Below are positions 50,195-61,554 of a stretch of DNA of 64,000 bases, one piece after another; position 1 is the first letter of the stretch, and each line of letters starts with the position of its first letter. The stretch comes from Poronia punctata (Eukaryota > Ascomycota > Sordariomycetes > Xylariales > Xylariaceae), in assembly GCA_022579005.1 (NCBI GenBank), contig MU401652.1:1-64000 (forward strand). The letters run 5' to 3'. Made by a program: the position numbers and the translations under genes. The notes beneath the pieces were generated by a model that was not told the origin of the DNA, ran no database searches, and saw only the letters and a program-made list of their open reading frames with translations.

Positions 50195-53100
50195 ATGGCA
50201 GAGGCAGAGGCACAGGAACAGCCACAGGCTCAACCTCAGCCTGAACTGGCCTCTGCCGTCACTGAAGAACCAGCCCATGTCCTCCCACCACTGCCACCTT
50301 TACTACCACCCTCACAAGAACCACCACAACCTCGACTATCTCAGTCCGGGTTAAAATCATCGTCACAACATCCACCACCCACTGTCCAACCACAAGAGGA
50401 GGAGTTGAAAGAGGCACGGACCCGGGCTTCACCGCCGCCAGAGGTAGACACCAATGTCTCCCAACAACAGCAGCGCATTCGAGAAACCCCGAATCCTCAA
50501 CCACCACTATCCGATGCAGCTCCAGACTCGGAAATAGCTACCACGAAAGCGCCGGAGAAGGAATCTGCGCCAGGGAAGGGACCGGAGGATCAACACCACC
50601 GATTACAGCAGGATCACGCTTCGGATGTGCCCTTGCCAACGTCCTCTTCACCACCAGTTACACCGTCGTCTGTCCCCGTGACAGCGACCACCACTGTCGC
50701 TACTGAGAACACCAAAGTTTCTACGGCCCAGACGGCTTCAACCGACCCGAACACACCATCTCAGGATCAGCAAAACGAAAAGAGCGAACAGAAAGATAAG
50801 GACGGGGCTGTCTCGCCCTCCCGGGATACGATGTCGCATAATCCACTTCATGGACCTGGGACTCCGCGCCAGGCTTCGCACTATCAGGCACCGTCAGGAT
50901 ACACGGCTGGTGGCATGAGCAACGCACATTATGGCTACCAAAACCCGGCACCTCAGGCGCATGATCTGTATAGACCGAATCCACTGGCGCCTCCCAATAA
51001 TGCAATGCCGTTGCCGAGCATGCGGACATTCGATCCGGTGCAGCAGCAATCCCAGCAACAGCAACATATGGCTATGGCCATGCCGGTATCACCGGTGCCG
51101 TCAGTCTCATCACAGCCGCCCCTGTCATACTATGCACAACAGGTGGCTATCGGCGGGATGGCAGGCCACCCATACGCCAACCTGCCCTCGGACACCATGA
51201 GTCAACGGTATGCTCTGCCTCCCGGTGGACCGGGCGCGGCTCTGACTGGTAGTCGCCATAAAAAGGTAAGCAGGCGCCCCGTCTCTACCCTCTTGAATAG
51301 ATATTGGCGCTTATAAATGAGAACCATCCTGACTGGTGACAACTTGTTTGCGTACAGGAGATCAAACGTCGAACCAAGACAGGATGCTTAACATGCCGCA
51401 AACGTCGTATCAAGGTATGGATTAACGATTCATTGCGAATGTTTTCGTTTGAATGCCCAATCAGTAATGTAGCACTCTCGGGAAAAACGAGGGCCTGCTG
51501 GTAGTTGTGATGAGAGTGTTTTGAAGAATCCCCATTTGTGGTAGTTGTTTGTCTTTTTTTCCTCTTGTTTTGAATTTTTCTGGAGACAGTCGCTCGCTTC
51601 ACACTTTCGCTTGGGGGTTTCTGCTTCGGCTCTGACAGAGCGCGCGCTATGCTATGCGCTACTGGGAAGCGAGCGAGCCAGGAATCAAGCAAGCATGCAC
51701 CAACCCGAAGTCAGACAAGGCAGGGGCAAAGTCCAAAGCCCCTCCCTTCTTCCACCAAACTATGGCATCGAAAACCCCGACACATCTCTCCCCTGTCACA
51801 GTCGATTTGTCGTCCACTTACCTGCCTAGCCTAATTTGGTCATTTGGTCATTTGGTGTTTGCTTTATGTTTGCAGGACCTCTATTCCCCTCCATCCCCTC
51901 CACCCCCTCCACCCCTCTTAACCCCCACCAAACCCTTCACATTCTCCACCTACCCCAAAGCTATTGTGCCTGTACAGCACCACCCTTCGCCCTCCTAGTA
52001 TCCCATTCGATTGTTGACGCCGCGTGGATATTTACTTGACCATCATTATCCACTGGGAGTGTCTTCCAATTTCTAACAAGCTGGCGAGTAGTGCGATGAG
52101 CTACACCCGACCTGCAAGAATTGCCAAAAGTCAAAGCGCGAATGCCTCGGCTACGATCCGATATTTAAGAATCAGCAGCAATCGCCACAGCAATCCCAGC
52201 CAGCCCAGTTAAGCCAGCCACAACGCCCGCAGTCACACCAACACCAACAGCTACATCAGCAGTCCCACCACGCCGCCGGACACAACGCCCAGTCGGCGCA
52301 CAGCTCAGCAACCCCAGTGCCGTCGTCCGCGTCCTCGATTCCCCACAGTGGTCCGTCTACATCGACCCCGCTGACGCCCGGCACCACTACATCCTATACC
52401 ACGGGGCCGCCCGGGATCTCGACTGGCGTCGCTCATTCAGTGTCGGCCTACAATAGCCCAGGTCCGGGCTCATTGATAAACTCGTTCTCAACTACCAAGA
52501 ACGAGAGCCATTCCTACCACCCGCTAGATTCTTCTCTCCATAGTAACCTCACAACTTCGAGTATGTCGACCTCCCATTTCCCAGCGGCCACACCCATCAC
52601 CCCTCATCTTATTGACTATAGAGCCAAAGAGCCACCTCACCTTAGGGGTGGGGGCTCCTGTTCCGTCCCTCTGCATGCAAACTTCTCGCACACACCGCTC
52701 TCGCCCCATATGGAACGAACCTCGGCTTACTCTGGTATATCAGCGCACAAAATGAAGGTCCAGGAGCTTCTCGCCATTGGCAATGCTGTCCCCCCAGCTT
52801 TGAACGCTCCCATGAGCCAAGAGAAACTTGTGGAGGTGCAGGATCTATATGAGCAGGTCTACGCTCCTGGGTTGGAGAAGTTCTTCGAGACGGAATGGTA
52901 TTTGAAGCCCGGTGGATCAAACGCTCTAGCATCGAATCCTAGGGTGCAGGAGGTGCTGGCGGTTTTCTTGCAGTCGTTGGCTACGACCAATCCTGATGAC
53001 GTTTCCGGCATGGCGTACTCGGCCAACCTCGAGTTCCGTGTAGTTTGGGAGTTGGCTACGTTGGTCTATTCGTCTCCCGAGTACAAGAGCAGCGTTAGCG

Positions 53101-53618
53101 GTGGCCTACCCGCTGCCGATGACGCCAGTGAAGCGCGTAATCGAGTAGTCGTTTTCGACACCCTTCTCTCAGGAGGGTTCCTCGATCAAAATCCATTGCG
53201 ACCCCCTATAGACAACCCAGACAATGCCAACTACCACAGAAATAGGGAACTACGGTTCTGGTATGGCCTTGCCCAATTTCTCATGATCTACGACCAACCG
53301 AACATGGATATGACGCCTCAAAGGGACCATATACTAGCGCAGCTTCGCGAGTTGCTGGATGGGCGAGAGAATCGTGACGTTTTATACTCACTGACTGTTA
53401 TCCGGGCTCTATCGTACAAATTTCCCGCGGATTTCGAGATCACGCTGCCACCACATCTGGACGAGAGCGACCCGAAGAGCAAGCTTGCTGTAGCTCGGAA
53501 GTTTGTCCAGGATGAGGCCCGCGTCACCGGGGGCACTACCAACGTTGTCCGACGATTCGCGGAACTAGGTGTACGAGCTTTCATCACCCCAGGCTACAAC
53601 CTTAACCTGACCCGGTGA
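50195..53618 (+). CDS. Zn2Cys6 (C6) fungal transcription factor
   Basis: Predicted CDS join(50195..51265, 51358..51414, 52092..53618), 884 aa. The zinc cluster starts at Cys367: CLTCRKRRIK (exon 2), then CDELHPTCKNCQKSKREC (exon 3). This gives C-x2-C-x6-C-x6-C-x2-C-x6-C, the complete six-cysteine binuclear zinc site. The context GSRHKKEIKRRTKTG before it and LGYDPIFKNQQ after it is characteristic of one conserved ascomycete subfamily. The 357 residues before the zinc site are Pro/Gln/Ser-rich. After it comes a Gln/His/Ser/Thr-rich linker, then a helical region (from about residue 590: HKMKVQELLAIGNAVPP...) likely to be the regulatory domain. Intron 2, 677 bp, is over five times the usual size here and splits the cluster between Lys376 and Cys377. 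Target genes unknown. Confidence 0.88.
51415..52091 (+). other. Unusually long (677-bp) intron inside the zinc-cluster coding region
   Basis: Donor gtatgg, acceptor gagtag directly before TGC GAT GAG. Contains pyrimidine-rich low-complexity sequence (ccctccatcc-type, about 51890-51930). Open frames inside it have no recognisable product. Confidence 0.75.
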
Positions 53619-55934
53619 GGCGAATCAATGGCCTACCGCCTAGCAAAGCCTAGCTACGCGGCGGGGAATATCTGGTTTTACTAGGTTTCACGCTACTTCT
53701 TTCAAGTAACAATGTACCCAGAATGGTGCGCATATACTGTTCGATTAGACCGGGCGTATAGAAAACGGTCGGAGGGACCAAACAAGGACTTGGAGGAGTC
53801 TTGAACATTGTTGGAAAGTAATTGAGATGATGACTTGATGCATGCGTCGGCGTTACGGCAGGTTTTTAAAAAGGATATACGACATGGAGCTCGGGTCACG
53901 TTCAGATACGATGTACGATTAGGGTCGGAGATTGTCTACAGGGAGCCTTGCTCCCTTCATGTCGAAGGCAACAGGACTGCATGCGGTGTCGAGGTCGAAA
54001 GTGTCGGTATAATTGGCATCTGTAAATTCAGGGGCCCGTCAGGAAAGGATATTGGTATCTGCATAGTCATCGTGTCTTGATACCTATTTGAGGTGCATCT
54101 CTGTACAACCATATACAAGAAGGACTTTTATGGCGGGCGACTAGAGTAATATAATAACGATACGGGCAGGCTGCAGCAACCAAACTGCCCAACCAACCAG
54201 CAAACGACTCGATTAGACCTGTACTCTCTCTCGTCTGTGATATCCCGTTTTAAAAAGATGATGCCAGTGGAGAAAATAGACTAGATTCATGACCTAATCT
54301 AGGACATGATGTTATCATTACTAGTTGGGTAACATTCGCGATTCTCCACAATCGCCAGGATGTCGTCGAAAAGCATGTTCTAGACTTTGCAAGCCTCCTG
54401 ACGAGCCAACCCAAAGGAGTATGGACGGAAGCTGGGATTTTTTTTTTCGAACACGTGTAACACTGCATGCTTCTAGCAAAAAAAAACCTAAAAAAAAAAC
54501 TCGCTTCTAAAGTTCCTTGAGACAAAGTGGAATTCGTTTAGCGATGGGGCGGTTTTGTTTTTGAGATTGGAGTCGAAAATCGCCGGAGCCCTGGTGTAAC
54601 CAAATGTCACGCACCAACAAACAAACAAACAAACACAACGGCGACTAGGTTAGATTGGTAGGCAAATTGATTTATTTATTTAATTTTAATATCTTAAACT
54701 TGCTCATTATCATTTGTTGGTTGACTTTCAGGTTACCTTATACTCCGGGTCCCGAAGCTTACTACAGGTGTACTCGTACACACACACACCTGTACGTGTA
54801 CATCTAAGGCTCGGTGGAATTCTTTTGCTTACCTACTTTACCTTATATGAGTGGGTGTGTATAGGGTTTGCTTTTAAGGATAGGCGCGCTTTTATTTATT
54901 TTTGTCTCCCTCTTCTTTTTACACATATGTATTACCTAAGTTTAGTTATTTACAGTACACTCTTTTACTGGCAAGATTAAGCGATGGGGTTTATTTACGC
55001 GTAAACCAACCAACCAACCGGGCAAAAAGGGGGTTATCTTGTTTTCTCATCGTAATTGGGTTACCGACTATACTATGCTGTATTATCTTTGATATTATTT
55101 TTCATGTAAGTTGTTGCGTAAAGCTTAATATTATTTTGCTGCATGAGGTGCAATGCGGTGTTGTGTCTTCTTCTCTGTACGTCATTTGTTTGTTGGTTGC
55201 ATAGGTAATTTACCTTACCACCACAATGCATGGGCCAAAAACAGCGGGTAAGATGGAACATCTTCTATCCTGACAACCTTGCTTGTCTTAAACCTAGGTG
55301 TAGGCAGGAAATAGACGGCCGACTTTTTTTTTTTTTTACTTATATGCCTGCGATTGTTCTCCCTTTTGGGAATCTGACATGATTAGAGATTCTTAACGTT
55401 TATATGTAGTGGAACGGGAGAAGAGCAAGCCCCGATACCTACCACGAGGCAGAGAACGAACAAACAACTTTGAAGGTTATATATCCGTGAATAGTGGTAC
55501 TTACATACTTGAGGAGGTAAGTACCTGCCGTACCGTAGGATGAAAATGAAATAAGGAGGAAGTTGCGCTTCCTAAGGCCTTCCTCGGGGTACTCTTCTAA
55601 TGTAATCAAGAACAGGCAGGTAGGTACATAATCTATTACACTAGCAAATGTCCAATAGGTACCACCCAGATATGGGCAAGTTAAGCACCTACACGTAGGT
55701 AGGTAGTATAGAGGAGAGAAGATAAAAAGTCTTGACTTGAACAAGCTACAGCTTTGTAACCATTCTCTACAAATCCTCTCGATAGGCATACTCCCCCCTT
55801 CCCGTTACCTCCGACGTCATTTTGTCTCTGGCTTTCTTTTAGTATTGGAGTTATTGCCCTCTCCAATTTATATCGCCCAGCTTCTTTTTCCATTTCGCTT
55901 CCACTCCTTCTTTACGTCTTGGCGCATATGCAGA
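53619..55934. other. Intergenic, no gene seen
   Basis: 3' flank of the transcription factor followed by AT-leaning spacer with short A, T, aaac and tacct repeats. Small open frames here have no features I recognise. Confidence 0.4.
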
Positions 55935-55959
55935 GGGGGGGGGGGGGGGGGGGGGGGGG
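55935..55959 (+). repeat. 25-base poly-G run
   Basis: Uninterrupted G run 93 bases left of the assembly gap, followed by more G-rich sequence (gggcgggccgggcgggg). Capable of forming G-quadruplexes. Confidence 0.9.
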
Positions 55960-56052
55960 CGGGGGTGTTTTTGTGCCGGGGCGGGCCGGGCGGGGCCCCG
56001 CGGCTGGTTGGATGGGACACCGCGAAAAGATTGGTTGGGAGAGAAAAAGAGT

Positions 56053-56551
56053 NNNNNNNNNNNNNNNNNNNNNNNNNNNNNNNNNNNNNNNNNNNNNNNN
56101 NNNNNNNNNNNNNNNNNNNNNNNNNNNNNNNNNNNNNNNNNNNNNNNNNNNNNNNNNNNNNNNNNNNNNNNNNNNNNNNNNNNNNNNNNNNNNNNNNNNN
56201 NNNNNNNNNNNNNNNNNNNNNNNNNNNNNNNNNNNNNNNNNNNNNNNNNNNNNNNNNNNNNNNNNNNNNNNNNNNNNNNNNNNNNNNNNNNNNNNNNNNN
56301 NNNNNNNNNNNNNNNNNNNNNNNNNNNNNNNNNNNNNNNNNNNNNNNNNNNNNNNNNNNNNNNNNNNNNNNNNNNNNNNNNNNNNNNNNNNNNNNNNNNN
56401 NNNNNNNNNNNNNNNNNNNNNNNNNNNNNNNNNNNNNNNNNNNNNNNNNNNNNNNNNNNNNNNNNNNNNNNNNNNNNNNNNNNNNNNNNNNNNNNNNNNN
56501 NNNNNNNNNNNNNNNNNNNNNNNNNNNNNNNNNNNNNNNNNNNNNNNNNNN
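56053..56551. other. Assembly gap (499 N)
   Basis: Unknown bases. A run of 25 G lies to the left and 20 C to the right, so the gap is probably a sequencing failure rather than a biological feature. Nothing can be said about its content or true length. Confidence 0.98.
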
Positions 56552-56652
56552 TTCTGCCGCGCGTATCTTGCACTCGCCTCCATTCCCATATGCACGGTGT
56601 TTTCCCTTTCCTTATCCCTAATCCTGGGGGGGACAACCCTCTCTATCCTTTT

Positions 56653-56672
56653 CCCCCCCCCCCCCCCCCCCC
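56653..56672 (+). repeat. 20-base poly-C run
   Basis: C homopolymer 101 bases right of the assembly gap. Confidence 0.9.
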
Positions 56673-59600
56673 TTCACGATTCGGGAACTTGTACCGGATT
56701 GCGGAAGTCTCAGCTAATTTACATGTACCGAATACAAAGTCGCTTAAACGAGCTGACATTAACGGGAACCTTGTCTACCTAGTCCCGAGTCCGACCCGTC
56801 CTAACCCAATCCTGTCTTTTCGCCCGTCTTGTCCCTCCTGAGGATCTATCCGTCCATCTATATCCACTTACCTATCTTGCTAGCCACCCATATAATTTAC
56901 CACCTACACCATGGATTTAGCTAACCAAGGTGGGGACGGGTTTCGTCTATCTCGCAGTGTAGTGTGGGCAGGCCTGAGTGTGGGTTATAAGCACATGTTA
57001 CGTACATGAACTCGGGTATCCTAGCTAGGTTACCCACGGTTAGCATGGCCCAGATACCCGAACTCCGAAGCTGAAAACCCCCAGGTTGGGAAAGGGACAA
57101 TCACACGTTATTTATCGCCAAGTAGGTATAGCCGTGGTACCTACGAGATGTTAAGACCAATGGTTGAACATGTCACCGACCAGCCCGCCAGTCGCTACCT
57201 ACCTACATGTAAGCCAAGGTTAGGTAGGTCGTCTGCATCTATTCTATTTCATCCGTCTCCTTTTCTTCTTAACTCGCTACTCCTACTACAGCATGTGCAG
57301 GACCCCCCAGCGCCAACGGACCTATTAATGGAATGGGATTCTGGCACTGCCAACAACTCATTGACCAAATGTATCAAGCGCCTGGGTCGGCCGATCTGAC
57401 AAAGGCGGGCCTTCGGTCCCATAATATTAGGTATTATCATCCTCTTTGATCGATCCCTCTGGGCCCCCCTGAGAATCCCAGTTGTCGTTTCCTAGATACT
57501 GTGCCGGTTTTCTTATCGTCAGGGCAATTCGGACCAACTGATTGCATGCTTGATGTAATGCGACGCAGTTTCTGTCCTCGATATGATTCGTCATTGCTGT
57601 TCAAGTATCTCGTCGCCCCAGCTATCCGATACTCCGATAACATAGGGGGTAGTATTAAGTAACAAGCTAGGTTACATACATACTTTATCACTCTCTTGTC
57701 CCTTCTGGTACCCATCTTATCCTATCCCATAACCTAGTCGGCACAGAGTTTACTTATTCAGAACCGGCGAAAGAGAGACTGCCCTAGAGAATAATAATAT
57801 GTAGGTAGCTTGGCGGCAGGCAGGTAAGCGCGCCTAGGTTAGTAGATGGATGGGAAGTATGTAGATGTATGTACAAGAGGTGGGGACGTGCAGGGCGAAA
57901 GAAACGCCCGTCTGCCTTTTTGAAGCTCCACGACATCTTTACATACATACCTACAAATACAATCCCATCATCTATCTCCCTGTAATTATATGCTGGGGCA
58001 TATGCTCCTCTAGGTATCCCCGTCATGCTACACACCAGCCTAAGAGCTAGAGATTCCCGGGCCGATTCGCGAAAATGTATCTTCTACCCCCGTTTCTTTT
58101 TATATACACTTCCTCAGACTCACCTGTATGATGGATGGTAAAAGGGGCTGGAAGGGAAGGGTTAGGTGGTCTGTCTCGATTTTCTGTTACTAGGTACTAT
58201 GATACAGATAGGTAATTAGCTGGGTAGTAAACTCAAGCACATCCTCCCCCTCCTACTCCTCCCCTTCCTGTGTGAATTCCCCCCCTTGACCTAATAAATG
58301 AGAGATCCTTTATTAATCCAATTTCACCTGCACACACACACACACACTCACACACACACACACAAATCCCCTACCCCCCGTCCCCCGTCCCCCATGTAAC
58401 CAACCCACGTGGTTTTCGCCAAACGGTCTAACCTTGGAAATGTAGCAAAGAAAAAGGGGAAAGAAAGAAAGAAAGAAAATGCGGTAGAGGGGAAACTGGA
58501 ATCTCGTCTCGTCTCGTCTCGTCTAAACACTTGGCTTTGCTTTCTTATCCAGCCCCTCCCTCCCTCTCTCCTTTTTCCTTCTACACACACGTATAGCTAA
58601 CACTAAAACTGAATCGTTGCAATTACCTATATTTTTCATCATCTAGCCAAGCCTAGAAATTCATATTATCTGTCCAAGGGCGGGTAATAAAAATGGACTA
58701 ACTACCTTAACCAGGTAGGTAGCAAAGCTTTTTTTCTTCTCCTAATTATTTTTTTTTTCCTTTTGCAAGGGGATTAAAAAAGTTGTATATATATATATGT
58801 ACGTATATATGCTGTGTCTACGTGCTCTCTTTTCTTTATAACGCTTTATACTTACCTACTAATATATATATATTAGGTAAAGCCCTATCCTCTATTTTAG
58901 GTATATAGGTCAAAGTTAGATGGAAAAATATATATATATATATATATATTAAACCAGAAAGAAATATAGGTAGTCTACAGTGTATTTTATGCTTTCCTTC
59001 TTCTTTTTTGTTATTGTTGTTGCTTAGACCTGCGAATTCCAAAGTCTGTCTATATATATATACATATCACCCCTCCCCTACCCCTTTACAATTTTACAAT
59101 TATCTCTTTTGGTTAATGTACTTGATAAGCGAGTGCCCAAGATTCATAAAGATCTACGTATACCATAGTCTTGTCCTGTAATAAGCATTCCGCTTAATAG
59201 CTGATATATAACCTAGTTGGACCAGTTTCGTAGTTTCAGGTCCGAGTCATAGAAGTCTTGAATAACGATAGAAGTTGAGAATTGTACGTCCCAGTTCTCG
59301 GATAACAGCATAGGGTTTTCAGTAAAGGGGAGTAAAGGGGGTGTCTACAGGAAGAAGATGCCGAAATTGACAGTCTTGTCCACACCGCTGTCCTCAAATG
59401 TATCCAAAATGGAAACGGATCGTTCTGACATAGGACTTCGCGGTACAGGAAATCACAGAATACGTTTCGCAAGGGATTTAGTTGTTGTCATGTCCGAATT
59501 GGCATCTAAGCACAATCGGGTTTCTCAGTTCATATTTCATATCCATATCCGGTTGACGGATCATACACAGCTCTCTCTCCGTAGCTGCCGGTATCTGGCG

Positions 59601-59858
59601 ACACATAACATGCCAGTGTGTCTACAGAAAGAATCAAACGCCATGAGGGGAATCATGCATTCATAAATAGCCAACGCCTTTTGTTGAAAAGTATGACCGG
59701 CCGACCCCCATGTGTAACCTTTTAGAACCCCCGTTCCCAATTGATGAAACCCATGCAAGTTGATGCCTACTCATGCTTGTTGAAACAGAAAACAGCATCG
59801 CACACCCACCAACCCGCTTGTCGGGCAGTGGGCAGACGAATCATTATGTACATATAAT
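56673..59858. other. Intergenic with many simple repeats
   Basis: No secure gene. Simple repeats: (ca)n at about 58329-58365, (gaaa)n at 58461-58480, (tctcg)n at 58503-58523, and (ta)n at 58780-58800, 58862-58875 and 58926-58950. Many tacctacc words. A possible two-exon small gene at 57148-57449 is described under findings. The right end includes the 3' UTR of SAH hydrolase. Confidence 0.4.
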
Positions 59859-61332
59859 TTAGTAGCGGTAACTAGGACCATGTTAGCACTGCCTTGTCAC
59901 TAGGAAGCGGGTAAAGGTGGTAGACATACTGGTCGGCCTTGAAAGGACCCTCAGCAGGCAAGCTGAGGTATTCGGCCTGGACGTCGGTGAGCTTGGTAAG
60001 CTCGGCATTGACGTGGTCGAGATGCAGAGCAGCGACCTCCTCGTCGAGGATCTTGGGGAGGACGTAGACACCGACGGGGAGCTTCTCCGTCTTGGCAAAA
60101 GCAACATATTTCTTGCCAAAGGCGGCATCCTCAGCCTTGAACAGCATGATCTGGGCAAGGACCTGGTTGCTGAAGGAGCAAGACATGACGAAAGAAGAGT
60201 GACCGGTGGCACAGCCAAGGTTGACCAGGCGGCCCTCAGCCAGAAGAATGATGTGGCGGCCATTGGCCATCTGGAAGCGGTCAACCTGGGGCTTGATGTT
60301 CTGGACGCTCTTGGCGTTCTTCTTCAACCAGGCGACGTCGATCTCGATATCGAAGTGACCAATGTCTGGAGGCGAGATTAGCATACCGTCTAGCAGAATA
60401 TACAGACATGAACAAGCTTTCGACTACTTACTGCAAACGATGGCATCGTTGGGCATGGCCTCGAAGTGGCGGCCGACGAGGATGTCACGGCAACCGGTGG
60501 TGGTAACGAAGATCTGAGCCTGGGAAGCAGCCTTGTCCATGGTGGTGACCTGGAAGCCGGCCATGGCGGCCTGGAGGGCGTTGATGGGATCGACCTCAGT
60601 GACGATGACGCGAGCACCCATACCCTGGAGGGCCATAGCGCAGCCCTTGCCGACGTCACCGAAACCGGCGACAACGGCGATCTTGCCAGCAATCATGACA
60701 TCGGTAGCGCGCTTGATACCATCGATCAAGGACTCACGGCAGCCGTAAAGGTTGTCGAATTTGCTCTTGGTAACGCTGTCGTTTACGTTGATAGCGGGCA
60801 CAAGAAGCTTGTTCTCCTTCATCATGCGGTACAGATGGTGGACACCGGTGGTGGTCTCCTCAGAAACACCGTAGCAGTCCTTAAGCATCTCGGGGTACTT
60901 GTTGTGGACGAGAGAGGTCAAGTCACCACCATCGTCGAGGATGAGGTTGAGCTTCTTGCCATCCTTGAAGGCCGTCAGCTGCTGCTCGAGGCACCAGTTG
61001 TACTCCTCCTCGGTCTCGCCCTTCCAGGCAAAGACGGGCACACCGGATGCAGCAATGGCAGCAGCGGCGTGATCTTGTGTAGAGAAAATGTTGCAAGAGG
61101 TCCATGTGACTTCGGCACCGAGAGCGGTCAGGGTCTCAATCAAGACGGCGGTCTGGATGGTCATGTGCAGGCAACCGGCAATCCGGGCACCAGCAAGAGG
61201 CTGATCGGAAGCATACTTCTTGCGGATGGACATCAGACCAGGCATCTCGTTCTCAGCCAGCTCAATCTCCTTGCGGCCAAAGGCGGCGAGGGACAGGTCG
61301 GCGACCTTAAACTTGGAGGCGGGAGCGGCCAT
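59859..61332 (-). CDS. sah1: S-adenosyl-L-homocysteine hydrolase
   Basis: Splits SAH into adenosine and homocysteine, relieving product inhibition of all SAM-dependent methyltransferases. Predicted exons on the minus strand: 61332..60432, 60365..59930, 59871..59859, 449 aa, the usual fungal length. Motifs: [47 protein letters not shown] (catalytic Lys/Asp region), [16 protein letters not shown] (NAD-binding Rossmann loop), CNIGHFD and [20 protein letters not shown]. The last exon is only 13 nt. A 58-bp intron (gtatgt...gctaac...cctag) lies inside the final conserved segment and restores GPFKADHYRY-stop, whose Lys and Tyr reach the NAD of the partner subunit. Reading through that intron would instead give a 15-residue non-conserved tail. 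Strong codon bias suggests high expression. Two introns also lie in the 5' UTR. Confidence 0.95.
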
Positions 61333-61334
61333 AT

Positions 61335-61405
61335 CTGGAGGAACCAAAAACAATTAGTTTCTTTCTACCAAATCATAACGAATTGCTACACCAGATCGTA
61401 CTTAC
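61335..61405 (-). other. sah1: 5' UTR intron of SAH hydrolase (proximal)
   Basis: Minus-strand gtaagt...ctccag, 71 bp, with the acceptor two bases before the start codon and an actaat branch-like element. Confidence 0.65.
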
Positions 61406-61467
61406 TGTGTATATTTAAACGGGGATGATGGATGTTGGGAAAGATAGGATGGGCTGCCCTTGTTAAA

Positions 61468-61554
61468 CTGAGGGGCACAGGACGTTAGCAGATGGTATCC
61501 GAGATATTGTAGACGCTGACTCTCCAATGCTAGCGATTGTAGAGTATAACTTAC
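61468..61554 (-). other. sah1: 5' UTR intron of SAH hydrolase (distal)
   Basis: Minus-strand gtaagt...gctaac...cctcag, 87 bp. Leader introns are common in highly expressed fungal housekeeping genes. Confidence 0.6.

Noticed and set aside
55919..56841. Long open frames spanning the N gap
   Set aside because: They are open only because the unknown bases contain no readable stop codons.
60466..61428. 320-codon open frame antisense to SAH hydrolase
   Set aside because: It mirrors the strongly biased codons of a highly expressed gene. Its translation is Gly/Val/Leu/Asp-rich with no domain.
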